8,152 nucleotides of DNA, from positions 1-8,152 of the forward strand of contig CATZYB010000119.1 in assembly GCA_958426095.1 (NCBI GenBank), written 5' to 3'. Shown one piece after another: positions 5,630 through 8,152 of the stretch. The stretch is from an uncultured Lachnospiraceae bacterium. GTDB lineage: Bacteria; Bacillota; Clostridia; Lachnospirales; Lachnospiraceae. The position numbers were made by a program, and so were the translations under genes. The notes beneath the pieces were generated by a model that ran no database searches, was not told the origin of the DNA, and was given only the letters and a program-made list of their open reading frames with translations. Numbering within the stretch: position 1 is the stretch's first letter; each line of letters opens with the position of its first letter.

Positions 5630-6406
5630 TCAAATTGTATGGAACGGACAGGCTTCCTGCGCCCTGTATACCTGGATTTCCGGACAATGGACAGCCAGAA
5701 ACTCCGCCATATCATCAATAAACACATGTTCCAGCCCATAATGTCCTGCATCGATCACAGCGATGTGCTTTTCCAGGCAATCCAGCCCCTCATGGTGTCC
5801 AAAGTCACCGCCGATCAACACTTCTCCGCCCTGGGCCAGCGCAAAATCTTCCATGCCCTTGGCCGACCCCGGACATACAGATACCCGTCGGATTTCCTGT
5901 TTTAAATTTCCATAAATACGTACATCCGGAATCTGAAACCATTCCTTTATTTTCAGGGCATATTTTTCCAGGGCCATCGGATTTTCCAGATCGCCCGTAT
6001 ATCCAATACCTTCACTGCCATCGTCCGTTGTCGGTTCCAATACCCGGAGATTTTTAAGTCCCATTTTAGAAACAACCAGGTCCGCCATACGTTTGACATC
6101 ATAATTTGTGTGCATAGCATAGCAGGTTATATGATTTTCTGCCATACGAAGCAGCCGTTCGCCAATATAATCATTTTCCTCAATACGTTTGATCGATGAA
6201 AAAATTATAGGATGATGGGTCAGCAGCAGATCAGCCCCGACACGAACAGCTTCATCGATGACGTCCATCGTCGCATCCAGCGCCACGTAAACCTTTTGGA
6301 TATCTTTATCCATACGGCCACAGAGAAGTCCCACATTATCCCACGAAAGCGCTGCTTCATTCGGAAAATACTTCTGAAACAGCCCGTACAATTCTTTCCC
6401 ATTCAT
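5630..6406 (-). CDS. Nif3/YqfO-family metal-binding protein (GTP cyclohydrolase I type 2-like annotation)
   Basis: Widely conserved dinuclear-metal protein of uncertain physiological role, often labelled Nif3-like or GTP cyclohydrolase 1 type 2. With the ATG start used here it has 258 residues, close to the short form without the inserted PII-like domain seen in B. subtilis YqfO. Counting from that ATG, visible motifs are SWDNVGL (21-27), the ligand-bearing LLTHHP (61-66), AMHTNYD (97-103) and DAGHYGLE (219-226), the last supplying C-terminal His/Glu ligands, so the metal site is complete. The ATG at 6406 is preferred because AGGTGG (6420-6415) lies 8 nt upstream. A GTG at 6418 would extend it by four residues (MDTY) but directly abuts the trmK stop codon and has no good ribosome binding site. 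Placement after rpoD and trmK matches the sigA-trmK-yqfO order of B. subtilis. Confidence 0.92.
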   Translation of the reverse strand: MNGKELYGLFQKYFPNEAALSWDNVGLLCGRMDKDIQKVYVALDATMDVIDEAVRVGADLLLTHHPIIFSSIKRIEENDYIGERLLRMAENHITCYAMHTNYDVKRMADLVVSKMGLKNLRVLEPTTDDGSEGIGYTGDLENPMALEKYALKIKEWFQIPDVRIYGNLKQEIRRVSVCPGSAKGMEDFALAQGGEVLIGGDFGHHEGLDCLEKHIAVIDAGHYGLEHVFIDDMAEFLAVHCPEIQVYRAQEACPFHTI

Positions 6407-6414
6407 ATATGTAT

Positions 6415-6420
6415 CCACCT
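6415..6420 (-). promoter_or_regulatory. Ribosome binding site that decides the nif3-like start
   Basis: AGGTGG lies 8 nt before the ATG at 6406-6404 and overlaps the last bases of the trmK stop codon (TAG, 6421-6419). It also contains the alternative GTG, which therefore cannot use it. The overlap implies that ribosomes finishing trmK feed the downstream start. Confidence 0.6.
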
Positions 6421-7114
6421 ACTTATTATAATAGTTCATCGCCCGGTCCAATGCCTCCAAATATGCGGTAACTTCGCCATATCTGGCCGTACCGGACTGA
6501 TCATTTTCCCTCAATCGATCTAAAATCTTTGTATACATTCTTTTTTCTTTTTTTATAAATTCCAGAAGCACCGGATGCTGTTCTGCAAGCAAAAGCTTCC
6601 CAAATAAATATTCTATTTCTGACCAGGCCGCCTCTTTGCCCGGAACAGCTTTCATTGCCATGTAATATTTCCCTTCATCGATCAGCATGATTTCATCAAC
6701 GATGGAAAAATTATGTTCTATCAGATAACGGCGTACTGACGGAATCTCCGACTGGGGCTGGAGTACCCAGGCAGAAACTCCTTCGCCGTTTTTCCGACCG
6801 GCTTCAAGAATCTGGATCATTAACGGGCCGCCCATTCCGGCTATGAGAACCGTATCTGCCTCCCCGGGCTTAAGTTTTTCCAGGCCATTTGAAAGCCGCA
6901 GCTCCATGACTTCCTGATAGCCGTATTTATCTCTGTTTTCCCGAGCCCGAAGCAGCGGCCCCGGATTAATGTCCATAGCGATGGCTGATGGTATGCGCCC
7001 TTTTTCCAAAAGCCATATAGGCACATAACCATGATCTGTCCCCACATCCGCCAGGCGACCTCCTTCCGGAACCATTTCCGCCACCTGAATCAATCTATGT
7101 GATATTTTCTGCAT
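6419..7114 (-). CDS. trmK: tRNA (adenine-22-N1)-methyltransferase TrmK
   Basis: S-adenosylmethionine-dependent enzyme that methylates N1 of adenine 22 in the D-loop region of certain tRNAs. The 231-residue protein starts with a Rossmann-fold methyltransferase: motif I DVGTDHGY (23-30), acidic residue of motif II in AIAMDINPGPL (45-54), the family-typical LSNGLEKLKPGEADTVLIAGMGG (74-96) with catalytic-region motif IAGMGG, and LQPQSEIPSVRRYL (118-131). A C-terminal helical, coiled-coil-like region (about 180-230, with EFIKKEKRMYTKILDRLRE) fits the tRNA-binding extension of TrmK. Length is typical. The ATG has AGGAG 6 nt upstream, overlapping the rpoD stop region, and the gene lies 9 nt after rpoD. 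Older annotations call this family DUF633/COG2384 or YqfN. Confidence 0.95.
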   Translation of the reverse strand: MQKISHRLIQVAEMVPEGGRLADVGTDHGYVPIWLLEKGRIPSAIAMDINPGPLLRARENRDKYGYQEVMELRLSNGLEKLKPGEADTVLIAGMGGPLMIQILEAGRKNGEGVSAWVLQPQSEIPSVRRYLIEHNFSIVDEIMLIDEGKYYMAMKAVPGKEAAWSEIEYLFGKLLLAEQHPVLLEFIKKEKRMYTKILDRLRENDQSGTARYGEVTAYLEALDRAMNYYNK

Positions 7115-7123
7115 AGCCCTCTC

Positions 7124-8152
7124 CTAATTCGATAAAAAATCAATTAATTTACTGCTTCTTCCCCGGCTTCTGAGTTTACGCAGTGCCTTCGCCTCAATCT
7201 GACGAATGCGTTCTCTGGTCACATTAAATTCTTTACCTACTTCTTCCAGAGTCCGGGCCCGGCCGTCATCCAGGCCAAATCTCAGTCGAAGCACTTTTGC
7301 CTCCCTGTCTGAAAGGGTCGCCAAAACTTCCTCCAACTGTTCCTGAAGTACAGAATAGGCCGCCGCCTCTGCGGGAACCGGAACGTGGTCGTCCTGGATA
7401 AAATCCCCAAGATGGCTGTCGTCTTCCTCACCAATCGGAGTTTCCAAAGATACCGGTTCCTGGGAAATCTTCATGATTTCCTGAACCCGTTCCACCGGCA
7501 TCTTCATTCGTTCTGCAATTTCTTCCGGTGTAGCTTCCCGTCCGAGTTCCTGCAAAAGCTGTCTGGAAGTTCTTCTTAATTTATTGATCGTTTCCACCAT
7601 ATGAACCGGAATACGGATCGTCCGGGCCTGATCGGCAATGGCACGGGTAATGGCCTGACGGATCCACCAGGTAGCATAGGTACTGAATTTATATCCCTTT
7701 CGGTAATCAAATTTTTCCACGGCTTTCATCAATCCCAAATTTCCCTCCTGGATCAGATCAAGAAGCGCCATTCCTCTGCCCACATAACGCTTGGCAATAC
7801 TGACAACAAGACGGAGATTCGCCTCTGAAAGGCACTTTTTCGCCTCTTCATCCCCTGCTTCAATTCGTTCAGCAAGCTCCTGCTCTTCTTCCGCAGACAA
7901 AAGAGGAACTTTGCCGATTTCTTTCAGGTACATACGTACCGGGTCTTCCATACTGATCCCTTCCGGTACAGACAGATCGATCTCCGGTACAGTCTCCGCT
8001 TCCTCGCTGTCCAGAAAATCTTCCTCCATATCGGCATCATCTATTTTCGCCAAATCCACATGGACTTTATCCATGGCATCATAGATTTGTTCCATCTGTT
8101 CTTCTGTCAGGTCAATATCTGAAAAATAGTTAAGGACCTCCTGAAAAGCCAT
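7124..8152 (-). CDS. rpoD: Primary sigma factor RpoD (SigA), 5' end cut by the window
   Basis: Housekeeping sigma factor that directs RNA polymerase to -10/-35 promoters. The visible 342 residues hold part of region 1.1 (EVLNYFSDIDLTEEQMEQIYDAMD, 5-28), an acidic linker, region 1.2 (DPVRMYLKEIGKVPLL, 70-85), region 2 with the -10 recognition helix FSTYATWWIRQAITRAI (156-172), region 3 (about 180-255) and region 4 with the -35 helix-turn-helix TLEEVGKEFNVTRERIRQIEAKALRKLR (301-328). An ATG coincides with the last three bases of the window, but related sigma factors have roughly 25-30 residues before the EVLNYF segment (B. subtilis SigA has 371). I therefore read that Met as internal and the gene as 5'-truncated by the window edge; no upstream ribosome binding site can be checked. 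It leads the block with trmK, nif3-like and the kinase. Confidence 0.97.
   Translation of the reverse strand: MAFQEVLNYFSDIDLTEEQMEQIYDAMDKVHVDLAKIDDADMEEDFLDSEEAETVPEIDLSVPEGISMEDPVRMYLKEIGKVPLLSAEEEQELAERIEAGDEEAKKCLSEANLRLVVSIAKRYVGRGMALLDLIQEGNLGLMKAVEKFDYRKGYKFSTYATWWIRQAITRAIADQARTIRIPVHMVETINKLRRTSRQLLQELGREATPEEIAERMKMPVERVQEIMKISQEPVSLETPIGEEDDSHLGDFIQDDHVPVPAEAAAYSVLQEQLEEVLATLSDREAKVLRLRFGLDDGRARTLEEVGKEFNVTRERIRQIEAKALRKLRSRGRSSKLIDFLSN

Overview
The window looks like a chromosomal housekeeping segment of a low-to-moderate GC Gram-positive anaerobe of the Clostridia, most likely Lachnospiraceae or a close relative. The evidence is the synteny rpoD-trmK-nif3-(ThrRS-like N-terminus)uridine kinase and recA-recX-rny, a Gram-positive LexA box (GAAC-N4-GTTC) at recA, strong AGGAGG-type ribosome binding sites and sigma-A-type promoters. 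I cannot name a genus from sequence alone. Every gene lies on the minus strand, so transcription runs from high to low coordinates.

Layout in transcription order. (1) 8152-3950 is a tightly packed four-gene block: rpoD (5' end cut by the window edge), trmK, a Nif3/YqfO-family protein and a 554-residue nucleoside kinase. Gaps are only 9-15 nt, and ribosome binding sites overlap or abut upstream stop codons, as in one translationally coupled operon. (2) 3909-3562 is the RNase P RNA gene rnpB, with its own promoter carrying a perfect 7-bp inverted repeat and a strong intrinsic terminator. (3) 3482-2610 is a CPBP-family intramembrane protease-like protein. (4) 2561-1369 is recA with a canonical promoter and LexA operator, followed through a weak stem-loop by recX (1312-707). 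(5) 652-1 holds a separate promoter and the 5' third of rny (ribonuclease Y, GTG start), which runs off the window.

Functionally the segment combines transcription initiation (RpoD), tRNA modification and maturation (TrmK, RNase P RNA), mRNA turnover (RNase Y) and recombination/SOS (RecA, RecX), plus two poorly characterised conserved proteins (Nif3-like and the chimeric nucleoside kinase). I see no mobile elements, CRISPR arrays, tRNA genes or signs of horizontal transfer, and no convincing undescribed multi-gene system. The points most worth a second look are the chimeric kinase, the dyad at the rnpB promoter, the hairpin that sequesters the rny ribosome binding site, and the layered control elements around recA.
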